Shown here in pieces: positions 20,833 to 32,352 of a stretch of 64,000 bases of DNA (its first letter is position 1; each line of letters begins with the position of its first letter). A model generated the notes under the pieces. The model was not told where the DNA came from. It saw nothing but the letters and a program-made list of their open reading frames with translations, and did not search any database. The translations under genes were made by a program, and so were the position numbers. Source of the DNA: Corynebacterium nuruki S6-4 (GTDB lineage: Bacteria > Actinomycetota > Actinomycetes > Mycobacteriales > Mycobacteriaceae). Where the stretch lies: the NCBI RefSeq assembly GCF_007970465.1, contig NZ_CP042429.1, forward strand, positions 1,054,001-1,118,000. Direction: 5' to 3'.

Positions 20833-21921
20833 TCACTCCAGACCCTTGCCGGACGGGGAGACGAGGATCTTCACCGCGGTCTCGTTGTGGTTGATCAGCG
20901 TGTCGAAGCCCTTGTCGATGAGGTCGTCGAGGGCGATCTTCCCGGTGATGAACGGCTTGAGGTCGATCTTCCCGGACTCGACGAGCTTGATCGTCGCCGG
21001 GTGGGAGTTGACGTAGCCGATGGTGCCGCGGATGTCGAGCTCCTTCATGACGAGCTTGTGGAAGTCGACGCTGGCGGGCTTGCCCCAGATGGCGACGACC
21101 TGCAGCACGCCGTGCGGGCGCAGGGCGTCCATCAGCGTGTCGAACACGACCTGCACGGAGGTGCACTCGAAGGCGACGTCCGCGCCCTCACCACCGGTGA
21201 GCTTGCGGACCTCCTCGACCACGTCGACCTCGGCGGGGTTGAGGGCGACGTCGGCGACCCCGGCGTCCAGTGCCTTCTGACGGCGCAGCTCGGAGAGCTC
21301 GGAGATGATGACCTTGACCCCGAACGCCTTGAGCACCGCGGAGGTCAGCAGGCCGATCGGGCCGGCACCGCCGACCAGGGCGGTCTGCCCGGCCGAGGAC
21401 TCGTCGACCCCGGCGCGCTGGACGGCGTGGTAGCCGACCGACAGCGGCTCGATGAGTGCGGCCTCGTCGAGCGGCAGCTCCTTGTCGATCTTGTGGACCC
21501 AGCGGTCCTTGACCACGACGTTCTCCGAGAGTCCGCCACCGCGGCCGCCGAGTCCGATGAAGTTCATGTCGGGCGAGATGTGGTAGGTCGAGGAGGCCGG
21601 GGAGGTGTCCACGTCATCATGGAGGATGTAGGGCTCGATGACGACATGGTCGCCGACGGCGAGGTCGTCGACGCCCTCGCCGACCTCGGAGACGACGCCG
21701 GAGAACTCGTGGCCGAGGGTGACCGGGGCGGTCTCGCCGGAGACCGGGTCGGGGGTGTCCTGGGTGGGGCAGAAGATCGGCCCGTCCAGGTACTCGTGCA
21801 GGTCGGTGCCGCAGATGCCGGTCCAGGCGACGTCGACCCGGACGGTGCCGGGCTCCAGGGGCTGCTGATCGATGTCCTCGATGCGGATGTCGTGGTTGCC
21901 GTAGTAGCGTGCTGCCTTCAT
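20833..21921 (-). CDS. Zinc-dependent 2,3-butanediol dehydrogenase-like alcohol dehydrogenase
   Basis: A 362-residue medium-chain dehydrogenase. Catalytic zinc ligands are visible as CGTD (Cys37) and GHE (His71, Glu72). The insert after the GHE block contains the long loop seen in (R,R)-butanediol dehydrogenases, and the structural-zinc cysteine cluster of classical alcohol dehydrogenases is absent, which fits that group. The NAD-binding loop is VGGAGPIGLL near residue 185. It interconverts a vicinal diol and a hydroxyketone such as butanediol and acetoin; the exact diol is unproven. The ATG at 21921 is preceded by AAAGG. It lies between glycerate kinase and benE in one orientation. Confidence 0.88.
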   Translation of the reverse strand: MKAARYYGNHDIRIEDIDQQPLEPGTVRVDVAWTGICGTDLHEYLDGPIFCPTQDTPDPVSGETAPVTLGHEFSGVVSEVGEGVDDLAVGDHVVIEPYILHDDVDTSPASSTYHISPDMNFIGLGGRGGGLSENVVVKDRWVHKIDKELPLDEAALIEPLSVGYHAVQRAGVDESSAGQTALVGGAGPIGLLTSAVLKAFGVKVIISELSELRRQKALDAGVADVALNPAEVDVVEEVRKLTGGEGADVAFECTSVQVVFDTLMDALRPHGVLQVVAIWGKPASVDFHKLVMKELDIRGTIGYVNSHPATIKLVESGKIDLKPFITGKIALDDLIDKGFDTLINHNETAVKILVSPSGKGLE

Positions 21922-21977
21922 GGCTGTTCAACCTTTCGTTCGCTTTACGCTGTGACGGCCCCCAGTGTAGGTCGCCC

Positions 21978-23165
21978 TCACCGTCGTTGGCAGTGTGAAA
22001 ATACGGACATTCTGCGGGCCACTGTGACACGCAGGTCTGTCGCGGTCCGGGCGAGGTTCTCCGCGACCGGCCGGGCCGGGTCCCCGACGGTCACGATATC
22101 GGTGAACAGGCCCGGGACCAGCGTGGCGGCGTCCGCGGTGACGGCCCCGCCGACGGCGATGACGGGGACGCCCCCGGCAGCCCCGCCGGTCGCGGCGTGG
22201 GCCGCCGCCGCGACGCGTGCGGGCGCCTTGCCGTGTCCGGTCTGCGCGTCGATCCGGCCCTCCCCGGTGAGCACCAGGTCCGCGTCCCGGCACGCCGCGG
22301 TGAAATCCACCAGGTCGAGCAGCAGTTCCGCCCCCGACCGCAGCGACGCACCGAACACGGTGGCCAGCGCCGCGCCGACCCCGCCGGCCGCCCCGGCACC
22401 CGGGGTGGTCCGGACGGTCGCGGCGTCCTGTCCGGTCGCAGTGGCGAGGATCCCCGCCCACCGGGACAGGGCGGCGTCCAGCTCACGGACGTCCGCGGGG
22501 GACGCGCCCTTCTGCGGGCCGAAGACCGCGGCGGCGCCCTGCGGGCCGCAGAGCGGATTGTCGACATCCCCGGCGACGGTGACCTGCACCTCCCGCCACC
22601 GCGGATCCATGCCCCGGTCCTGCAGGTCGGCGGCCCGGATGAGCCCGGCGGCGTCCCGGCTGACCGGGGTGCCGGCCGTGTCGACGGCGACGAGGCCGAG
22701 CGCGGCGAGCAGTCCCAGTCCGCCGTCGGTGGTCACCGACCCGCCGAGACCGACGATGATGTGCCGCGCACCGTCGTCGAGGGCCTGTGCCATGATCTCG
22801 CCGACACCTGCCGTGCCCGCGGCCCGGATGTCGCGGTCGGCGGGGTCGACCAGGTGGATGCCGGCGGCCTCGGCGAGTTCCACCACGGCCGTCACCGGGC
22901 GACCGGCGCCGGCCGGCACCAGTCCGTAGCGGGCGGTCACCGGGGCGCCGAGCGGTCCGGTGACCGTCACCGCGTGCAGCTCCCCGCCCAGTGCCCGGGT
23001 CATCGCGACGGCGGTCCCCTCCCCACCGTCGGCGACGGGGAACTCCAGGATCTCGGCGGTCGGGAGGGCGTCCCGGACCCCGGCGGACATCGCGGCGGCG
23101 ACACCGGCGGCATCGAGGGCCTCCTTGAACGAGTCCGGGGCGACGATGATCTTCGCGGTGCTCAT
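21978..23165 (-). CDS. glxK: Glycerate kinase (GlxK type)
   Basis: A 395-residue type-1 glycerate kinase. The N-terminus IIVAPDSFKEAL and the central GLGGSVTTDGGLGLLAALG are diagnostic. A further family block, VTGEGRIDAQTGHGKAP, appears in the C-terminal third as LTGEGRIDAQTGHGKAP. The ATG at 23165 was chosen; the frame is open to 23210 but the extra residues are not conserved. The enzyme phosphorylates glycerate to 2- or 3-phosphoglycerate and closes the glyoxylate to tartronate-semialdehyde to glycerate route that follows allantoin breakdown. It is divergent from xdhABC across 181 bases, supporting a link with purine catabolism. Confidence 0.92.
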   Translation of the reverse strand: MSTAKIIVAPDSFKEALDAAGVAAAMSAGVRDALPTAEILEFPVADGGEGTAVAMTRALGGELHAVTVTGPLGAPVTARYGLVPAGAGRPVTAVVELAEAAGIHLVDPADRDIRAAGTAGVGEIMAQALDDGARHIIVGLGGSVTTDGGLGLLAALGLVAVDTAGTPVSRDAAGLIRAADLQDRGMDPRWREVQVTVAGDVDNPLCGPQGAAAVFGPQKGASPADVRELDAALSRWAGILATATGQDAATVRTTPGAGAAGGVGAALATVFGASLRSGAELLLDLVDFTAACRDADLVLTGEGRIDAQTGHGKAPARVAAAAHAATGGAAGGVPVIAVGGAVTADAATLVPGLFTDIVTVGDPARPVAENLARTATDLRVTVARRMSVFSHCQRR

Positions 23166-23346
23166 GCCCCGGATATTACGGAGAAATGCCCCGGAAACAC
23201 GCGACTGCAATACTCTGGTCGGTCAGAGGTGGGCTGTGCGGTCGCTATACGGCTGCACCGTGGTCAGGTGACCGTGAGGTGACCGACCCCGGTGGAGTGT
23301 CCGGACCCAGGCGACCGTCCCACCCCGCGTCACAAGGAGAACCCCC

Positions 23347-24866
23347 GTGACTGCACCACACACAGATATCCGGTCCACGACCACGATGACGGTCAACGGG
23401 ACGCCCGTCACCACGGCCGGGGCCCACACCAGCACACTGGACGCCCTGCGCGACCACGGGCTCACCGGCTGCAAGGAGGGCTGCGCCGAAGGAGAGTGCG
23501 GCGCCTGCGCCGTCCTGGTCGCCCGGCCCGACGACACCGCAGCGGCGTCCGGAGCGGCGACCGGGACCCGCTGGGTACCGGTCAACGCCTGCCTGGTCCC
23601 CGCCGCCGCGCTCGACGGCCAGGAGGTCGTCACCGCCGAAGGCCTCGCCGGGACAGCGACCACCCGGACCACTACCCCGCCCGCCCCGCCCACCACGCCC
23701 GGGGCCGCCGACCTGCACCCGGTGCAGGAGGAGATGGCCCGCGCCGGCGGATCCCAGTGCGGCTACTGCACCCCCGGATTCATCTGCTCGATGGCCGCGG
23801 AATACTACCGGCCGGAGACGGAACAGCCCTTCGACCTGCACGCCCTGTCCGGCAACCTGTGCCGGTGCACCGGCTACCGGCCCATCCGGGACGCCGCCCT
23901 CGCCCTCGGCACCCCCGGCGCCGACGACCGGCTCGCCGCCCGCCGGCAGGCCCCCGCCCCCGCCGCCGCCCACACCGACATCACCTCGGTGACCCCGGAC
24001 GGTGACCGGGCCCGGTTCCGCCGCCCCGCCACCCTCGCCGAGGCACTGGACATCCTGCGCGACGAGCCGGACACCACCGTCGTCGCCGGTGCGACCGACC
24101 ACGGCGTGCTGGTCAACATCCGCGGCGACCGCCCCGGCAACGTCCTGGCGGTCGACCGGCTGCCGGAACTGCGCGGGATCCGCCGCACCGCCGACCACAC
24201 CGACATCGGGGCCGCGCAGACCCTCTCGGAGATCGAGCGGACCCTCGGCCGGGAGATCCCGCTGCTCGGCCGGCTGCTGCCGCAGTTCGCCTCCCGGCTG
24301 ATCCGCAACAGCGCCACCCTCGGCGGCAACCTCGGCACCTGCTCCCCCATCGGCGACACGCCCCCGGCACTGCTGGCCCTGGAGGCCTCCCTGCTGCTGG
24401 TCTCCGCCGACGGGGAGCGCGAGGTTCCGCTGGCCGACTACTTCACCGGCTACCGGCAGTCGGTGCGCCGTGCCGACGAACTCATCGCCGCGGTGCGCAT
24501 CCCGGTCCCCGTGCAGCCGGTCACCGCCTTCCACAAGATCGCGAAGCGACGGTTCGACGACATCTCCTCCGTCGCCGTCGGCTACGCGCTCACCGTCACC
24601 GACGGTGTGGTGGCGAAGGCCCGGATCGGACTCGGCGGTGTGGCCGCCACCCCGCTGCGCGCCTACGCGACCGAACAGCTGCTGGAGGGCAGCACCTGGG
24701 ACGCCGCGACGGTCGCCCGCGCCGCCGCGGCACTGCGGGCGGAGGGCTCCCCGATGTCCGACCACCGGGCAAGCTCCGCCTACCGGACCGCGGTGCTCGG
24801 CACCTCGGTCGAACGGTTCTTCGCGGAAACGCAACAGACACAACAGGCACAGGAGGGGGTGCGGTC

Positions 24867-24870
<4 letters not shown>
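23347..24870 (+). CDS. xdhA: Xanthine dehydrogenase small subunit (2Fe-2S and FAD domains)
   Basis: A 507-residue subunit starting at GTG 23347 with an AAGGAG site. Two 2Fe-2S clusters are marked by CKEGCAEGECGAC and by CGYCTPGF with NLCRCTGYRPI. The flavin domain follows, with VVAGATDHGV and the NSATLGGNLGTCSPIGD loop. A low-complexity Thr/Pro insert (about residues 107-122) separates the cluster regions, and the C-terminus has a Gln/Thr repeat tail. The subunit carries electrons from the molybdenum site to FAD and NAD. It overlaps xdhB by four bases (ATGA), so the operon is translationally coupled. Confidence 0.95.
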
Positions 24871-27313
<2,443 letters not shown>

Positions 27314-27317
<4 letters not shown>

Positions 27318-28126
27318 GCTGGCTGTCGGACGCCGCGGCGCTGCGGGCAACCCGCACCCCCGCCGTGCTGGTGACACTCGTCGCCCGCCGGGGCCACGCA
27401 CCCCGGGAGGCCGGCGCGAAGATGCTCGTCACCGCCGACGGGCTGTCCGGCTCCGTCGGCGGCGGGAACCTGGAGGCCGGCGCCGTCGACCGGGCCCGGG
27501 AGATGCTCGCCGGAATTCCCGCGGCCGGCGGGACCACCGGCCCCGAGTTCCTCGACTTCGCACTCAATGACCGGGTGCCCTACGAACACGGCCGCCAGTG
27601 CTGCGGCGGAGAGGTCACCGTGCTGCTCGAACACCTGCCCGTCGTCCCGGCCGTCGCCGTCTTCGGCTGCGGCCATGTCGGCCTCGAACTCGCCCGGATC
27701 CTGTCTCGGCAGGACGCCGAACTGTGGTTCTGCGACTCCCGCCCCGACCAGGTCGACGCGCTGCGCACCGAGGTCGCCGGCAGCCCCGCGACGGTGCACA
27801 CGACGCACTCCATGCTGCCCGAGGAGGTGGTCGACGACCTGCCCGCGGGGACACACGTCCTGGTCATGACCCACGACCACGGTGAGGATCTGCACCTGTG
27901 CCAGGCGCTGCTCGCACGGATCCGGGATGCCGGTGACCTGGGGTCGGTCGGGCTCATCGGGTCCTCGGCGAAGTGGGCCCGGTTCCGCGGGAAACTGGCG
28001 GACGCGGGATTCAGCGCCGAGGAGATCGGCGGGATCAGGTGTCCCGTCGGGCTGCCGGACCTGGGCGGACGCCACCCGGCGACCATCGCGGTCAGTGTCG
28101 CCGCGGAGCTGCTGCAGCGCTGGTGA
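27314..28126 (+). CDS. xdhC: Xanthine dehydrogenase accessory protein XdhC
   Basis: A 270-residue chaperone that binds molybdenum cofactor, protects it and inserts it in the sulfurated form into XdhB. It starts with a GTG overlapping the xdhB stop. Family features are RRGHAPREAGAKMLV, SVGGGNLE, CGGEVTVLLEHL, FGCGHVGLELARIL (Rossmann-like C-terminal domain), MTHDHGEDLHL and the closing GRHPATIAVSVAAELL. Its 3' end overlaps the convergent nucleoside hydrolase gene by 35 bases. Confidence 0.94.
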
Positions 28127-29111
28127 GCCGTTCCATCAGTAGCGGGGCGAAATCCCGGTCGACCGACCGGACCACCCGGGTGGTCGCCCCCTCGACGTCG
28201 CCGGGGACCCGACGCTGACTGCGCAGGTCACAGATCGTCTGGCCGCGCCCTGGTCCGGCGGTCGCATCGACCTCGACGTCGACCACCGGGGCGTCCCGCA
28301 GGCCGAGCTCACCGAGTGCGATCGCCGCGGCCAGCGGATCATGGAGAGCGGCGGTGCGGCGACCGAAGACCACCTCATCGTAGAAGCCCAGGTAGACGTC
28401 CAGCATGGCACCGAGTGCCCGCGTGAACGCCGACGGTGCGGCGAGGAGCCGGTCACGGTCGGCGTCCCCGACCGTGTGGTCCATCGTCACATCCAGCGGC
28501 ACGAGCGTCACCGGCCAGGAGGCGGCCACGACCTCGGCGGCGGCCTCGGGGTCATTCCCGATATTGGCCTCCACGACCGGCCCCATGTTGCCCGGGACCA
28601 GGGCGGCACCACCCATCACCGTCACGCCGGCGACCCGCCGGATGACTGACGGGTCCCGCTGCAGCGCCAGCGCCAGGTTCGTCAGCGGACCGATGGCGAG
28701 GATCTGCAGCCGCCCCTCATGTTCGTGCGACAGCCGGAGCAGCAGGTCGGCGGCGTCCTCGTCCGGCAGCGGCACCTCCGGGGCGGCCGGGAGTGTGTCC
28801 CGGATCCCGCCGATGCCGTCGCGGCCGTGGACGAGCACCGCGCCACCGGCGAAATCGCCGATCAGGGGGTCAGTCGCCCCGACCGCGACAGGCACCCCGG
28901 GGCGTCCGGCGAGGGCGAGCAGCCTCAGGGTGTTCTCCGCCGCCCCCGGCGCGTCGATGTTGCCGTGGACCGTGCCGGTACCGACCAGCTCCGCGGTACC
29001 GCGGCGTTCGGTGTCAAGCAGGTAGCCGAGGGCGAGAGCATCGTCGATGCCGGTGTCGCAGTCGAGGTAGACCGGGGTGGGTGCGACAGCGTTCTTCGGC
29101 GGGGTGGTCAT
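28092..29111 (-). CDS. Nucleoside hydrolase (inosine-uridine preferring type)
   Basis: A 339-residue canonical member. The calcium site DCDTGIDDA is at residues 18-26, followed by GTVHGNI, ALGPLTNLALALQ in the form AIGPLTNLALALQ, GGAALVPGNMGPVVEANI and the C-terminal LHDPLAAAIAL with the active-site His-Asp. It releases ribose from nucleosides, feeding free bases to the adjacent xanthine dehydrogenase, which fits its position facing xdhC. It follows the DUF1684 gene by 18 bases on the same strand, so those two may form an operon. Confidence 0.93.
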   Translation of the reverse strand: MTTPPKNAVAPTPVYLDCDTGIDDALALGYLLDTERRGTAELVGTGTVHGNIDAPGAAENTLRLLALAGRPGVPVAVGATDPLIGDFAGGAVLVHGRDGIGGIRDTLPAAPEVPLPDEDAADLLLRLSHEHEGRLQILAIGPLTNLALALQRDPSVIRRVAGVTVMGGAALVPGNMGPVVEANIGNDPEAAAEVVAASWPVTLVPLDVTMDHTVGDADRDRLLAAPSAFTRALGAMLDVYLGFYDEVVFGRRTAALHDPLAAAIALGELGLRDAPVVDVEVDATAGPGRGQTICDLRSQRRVPGDVEGATTRVVRSVDRDFAPLLMERLTSAAAAPRRH

Positions 29112-29129
29112 GCCGCACGAGCATACTGC

Positions 29130-29894
29130 TCAGCGGAACCGCGCAACCCGCCGCTCCCCCGCCGGAACAGGCACGTCCAACAGGTTGGCAGCCGACGGCA
29201 GCGGGCAGTGGAAGGCACCGGAGAACGCGAACGCGGGCAGTTCGGCCCGGTTGAAGTCGATCACCGTGTTCCCGTCGGCGTCCGGCGCCGGGATGTGCAG
29301 GAAGCGGAAGGCATGGGTGCCGGCCGCCCGTCCCGCATCCGAGAAGGAGACGAAGAATCCACCGTCCGCGTCGGTGACCCGGAGGCTGTGGGAGGTGCCG
29401 TCGGGCAGGGTGAACTCGAGCCGGCCCGCGGTCGACCCCGGTGCTTCGAAGCCGTCGGCGCTGGTGACGGTCACGGTCGCGGGGTCGGCGACGAAGTGGG
29501 CGGTCACCTCCCAGGCCGGGTCGTGGTCGAACACCTCGATACCGCTGACGGAGGTCCGGGTGCCGGCGGTGGCGTCGAAGACCCGCAGTGCGGCATCCCC
29601 GGCCCGGGCATGGCCGACGAGGGTCAGGCCGCCGTCGGACACCCGGTCGCCGGGCGCCAGGCGTACCGGCGTGGTCCACCCGTCGGGCAGACCGGTGCCG
29701 GTGACGGCGACGGTGTCCCCGTCGCCGTCGATGTACCACCGCCCCGGTACGCCCGGGACCTCGACCGCGTCGTCGGGGCCGGTGGCGTGGATCCAGTGCG
29801 TCCCGGTGAGTGCGGCGGCACCGTCGGGGGCGGTGACGGCGGCGATCCGGTCGGTGTGCCAGGTCTTCCAGGACTGTGATGTGGCGGTGGTCAT
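29130..29894 (-). CDS. DUF1684 domain-containing protein
   Basis: A 254-residue soluble protein with the C-terminal DUF1684 signature (TVIDFNRAELPAFAFS, then HCPLPSAANLLDVPVPAGER). The N-terminal half contains the WKTWHTDRIAAV helix that also belongs to the family. These proteins are widespread in actinobacteria and have no established function. There is no signal peptide and no metal-binding cluster. It is probably cotranscribed with the nucleoside hydrolase downstream and diverges from the sulfurtransferase gene. Confidence 0.85.
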   Translation of the reverse strand: MTTATSQSWKTWHTDRIAAVTAPDGAAALTGTHWIHATGPDDAVEVPGVPGRWYIDGDGDTVAVTGTGLPDGWTTPVRLAPGDRVSDGGLTLVGHARAGDAALRVFDATAGTRTSVSGIEVFDHDPAWEVTAHFVADPATVTVTSADGFEAPGSTAGRLEFTLPDGTSHSLRVTDADGGFFVSFSDAGRAAGTHAFRFLHIPAPDADGNTVIDFNRAELPAFAFSGAFHCPLPSAANLLDVPVPAGERRVARFR

Positions 29895-29992
29895 GGTTGT
29901 TCATCCTGCACCGCATACCGCGACCGCGTCCACGGGACGGTTCGGGCCGAATAGAGGGGTGCCGCGGAATGTGGTGCGGGTATACAGGGGCC

Positions 29993-30841
29993 ATGAGCCT
30001 CATCTCCGCCACCTCCCTCGCCGACCTCCTCGCCGGGCCGGACGCCGCCACCGTCACCGTCCTCGACGTCCGCTGGACCCTCGCCCGGCCCGACGGCCGC
30101 GACGCCTTCGCCGCCGGGCACATCCCCGGGGCCCGCTATCTGGACCTCGACTCGCAGCTCAGCGACCATTCCCGCACGGGGTTGGGACGCCATCCACTGC
30201 CGACCGGGCCGGCGCTGCAGGAGTCGCTGCGCAGTCTCGGGGTCAATGACGGGGACACGGTCGTGGTCTACGACGACGGGCAGGCCGCCGGGTCCTCCCG
30301 CGCCTGGTGGACACTCACCGCCGCGGGCCTGGAGGATGTCCGGATCCTGGACGGAGGCTGGTCCGCATGGCAGGAGTCCGGCGGAGCGGTCGAGACCGGC
30401 CCCGCGACCGCGCCTGCTCCCGGCGACGTCACCGTGACCTACGGGGACCTGTATGACGGTGCCCGGCGGACGTTGACGAAGGAACAGGCGGCGGCGACCG
30501 GGGAACACAGCGTCCTCCTGGATGCCCGCGCCCCGGAGCGCTACCGCGGGGAGACCGAGCCCGTCGACCCCGTGGCCGGGCACATCCCCGGGGCGGCGAA
30601 CCTGCCCTCGACCTCCGTGCTCGACGGGGACGGGCGGTTCCTGCCGGCAGATGAACTGCGCGAGGTCTTCGCGGAGCTCGGGGTGGGGCCGACGACCGCA
30701 GGAGGTCCGGTCTCCGGTGCCTACTGCGGTTCTGGGGTCTCCGCCGCGGTCCTGGTGGCGGCAGCGGATTCGGTCGGCATCGACCTGGCCCTGTTCCCCG
30801 GCTCCTGGTCGCAGTGGTCGGCGGACCTGGATCAGGCCTGA
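29993..30841 (+). CDS. sseA: Thiosulfate/3-mercaptopyruvate sulfurtransferase
   Basis: A 282-residue two-domain rhodanese. The N-terminal inactive domain includes LDVRWTLARPDGRDAF, HIPGARYLDLD and VVYDDG. The C-terminal active domain has LLDARAPERYRGE, GHIPGAANLP and the active-site loop YCGSGVSA with Cys245. A CGSG(V/T)(S/T)A loop is typical of mercaptopyruvate sulfurtransferases. The ATG 29993 start fits the domain; the frame extends upstream to 29876 without conservation. The gene ends three bases before a palindromic repeat that separates it from the convergent M20 peptidase. Confidence 0.92.
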   Translation: MSLISATSLADLLAGPDAATVTVLDVRWTLARPDGRDAFAAGHIPGARYLDLDSQLSDHSRTGLGRHPLPTGPALQESLRSLGVNDGDTVVVYDDGQAAGSSRAWWTLTAAGLEDVRILDGGWSAWQESGGAVETGPATAPAPGDVTVTYGDLYDGARRTLTKEQAAATGEHSVLLDARAPERYRGETEPVDPVAGHIPGAANLPSTSVLDGDGRFLPADELREVFAELGVGPTTAGGPVSGAYCGSGVSAAVLVAAADSVGIDLALFPGSWSQWSADLDQA

Positions 30842-30843
30842 CG

Positions 30844-30943
30844 CCCGGTTTTTCACACCTGCCGCGCTTCCCATACTCTGAGACCTGCAGGTCAGAGGGC
30901 TGCGCTGCCCGGCCGTCCGCCGGCCGAGGTGTGAAAAACCGGG
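30844..30943. repeat. Palindromic intergenic element (17-bp arms), copy A
   Basis: The arms CCCGGTTTTTCACACCT (30844-30860) and its exact reverse complement (30927-30943) enclose 66 bases. An inner near-palindrome lies around CTGCAGGTCAGAG at 30885-30897. It sits between two convergent genes. The same arm core recurs in inverted orientation at 44265-44359, also between convergent genes. Either a bidirectional terminator-like structure or a small non-autonomous mobile or REP-type element is possible. Confidence 0.85.
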
Positions 30944-30962
30944 ACGGAGTGAGGCGGGGCGG

Positions 30963-32345
30963 CTACCCCACGAACCGGTCGACCAGGGACCGGTAGGCCG
31001 CCACCGTCAGCTTCAGATCGACCAGCGGCAGGTGCTCGTCATGGGTGTGCAGCTGCGCATTGACGTCGGCCAGCGACCGGTCCCGCGCATTGAGGGCGAA
31101 TCCGTAGCCCACACCCCCGAGGCGGCGTCCGAACCGGAGATCGGAACCACCGGCCGACAGGGTCGGCACCACCGTCGCCTCCGGGAAGAACTCGCCGACG
31201 GTGGCGGTGATCGCCTCGTACAGTGCTGACCCGGTGGTGCTGACCTCGGCGGGTTCAGAGATGAGATGCTCGATCTCCACCTCGTCGGCCAGGTCACCGA
31301 GGGCCTCGCGCAGCCGGGCGTCCACGTCGTCGGTCTGCCCGGGCAGTGTGCGGATGTCGAGTTCCAGGTAGGCGGCGCTCGGCAGCACGTTGATGGCCTG
31401 CCCGGCGCGCAGCACCGTCGGGGAGACGGTGAGGTGGGAGACCGCGTGGGCGTAGCGGGCGAGGTCGCCGAAGGCCAGGTAGTCGTCCTCGTCCGGGTCG
31501 GTGAGCAGGGCCTCCCGGATGTCCGGGGAGAACCGGAAGGCGTCGACGAAACCGGTCCACAGCGGGTCCTTCGACACGGGCTGCCGGTAGTCGGCGATCC
31601 GCCGGGCGACCTCGGCGATCCGGGCGACGGCGAGGTCCCGGCCCCACGGCTGGGAGCCGTGGCCGGCGTCGCCGGTGACGTGCAGGCGACGCTGGGCCGC
31701 ACCCTTCTCCCCCACGGTGACCGTCACGGCGTCCGATCCGTCGCTGACCGGCAGGTGTGAACCACCGGTCTCCGAGATGCAGTTGCGCCAGCTGAACGCC
31801 TCGGGGTGGACCTCGGAGAGCCACTTGGCGCCGAGGCCGCCGCGTGCCTCCTCGTCGGCGACGCCGACGAAGGTGAGGGTGCCGCGCGGGGGACGTCCGG
31901 ACGCCGCCTCCCGGGCCACCGCCCGGGTGACCGCGGCCATCGGGGCGGTGAGGCCGAGCATGTCGGTGGTGCCACGGCCGTAGATGACCGCGTCCGGATC
32001 GTCGGGGCCGTCGCCGACGATCTCCGCGCCGAACGGGTCGCGGGTCCAGCGTGCCTCGTCGACGGGGACGACGTCGGTGTGGCCGAGGAAGGTCAGCGGT
32101 TCGGCGTCCGGGTCGGAGCCGGGCACGGTGACGATGATGCTGGTGCGGCCCGGGCGGGGTTCCAGGCGCTGCACCTGCACGGCGCCGGTGGCAGCGCCGG
32201 CGGCGATCTCGTCGGCGAAGAACTGCCCGAGAGTGTCCGCGTTACGCACCTCCTGGCCGGAATCGGGGGTGAGGTCGTTGACGCAGGCGTTGCGGACCAG
32301 CTGCTGCAGCAGGTCCAGGGCATCGGTGTAGAGCGGGTCGGTCAT
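30963..32345 (-). CDS. M20/M25/M40 family metallopeptidase
   Basis: A 460-residue enzyme of the dinuclear zinc peptidase family. Ligand motifs are FLGHTDVVPVD (His, Asp), YGRGTTDML (bridging Asp), FVGVADEEARGG (catalytic and ligand Glu), and a C-terminal HTHDEHLPLVDL region with the last His ligand. The dimerisation domain with DAGHGSQPWG is present. Such proteins are dipeptidases, carboxypeptidases or deacylases; the sequence does not settle which. It begins seven bases after the MetQ-like lipoprotein gene and is probably cotranscribed with it. Confidence 0.9.
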   Translation of the reverse strand: MTDPLYTDALDLLQQLVRNACVNDLTPDSGQEVRNADTLGQFFADEIAAGAATGAVQVQRLEPRPGRTSIIVTVPGSDPDAEPLTFLGHTDVVPVDEARWTRDPFGAEIVGDGPDDPDAVIYGRGTTDMLGLTAPMAAVTRAVAREAASGRPPRGTLTFVGVADEEARGGLGAKWLSEVHPEAFSWRNCISETGGSHLPVSDGSDAVTVTVGEKGAAQRRLHVTGDAGHGSQPWGRDLAVARIAEVARRIADYRQPVSKDPLWTGFVDAFRFSPDIREALLTDPDEDDYLAFGDLARYAHAVSHLTVSPTVLRAGQAINVLPSAAYLELDIRTLPGQTDDVDARLREALGDLADEVEIEHLISEPAEVSTTGSALYEAITATVGEFFPEATVVPTLSAGGSDLRFGRRLGGVGYGFALNARDRSLADVNAQLHTHDEHLPLVDLKLTVAAYRSLVDRFVG

Positions 32346-32352
32346 CTGGTCC

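Noticed and set aside
30844..30943. Simple rho-independent terminator for the sulfurtransferase gene
   Set aside because: The T-run is inside the stem arm and not after it, and the loop is 66 bases; the sharing of arm sequence with 44265-44359 points to a repeat element instead.
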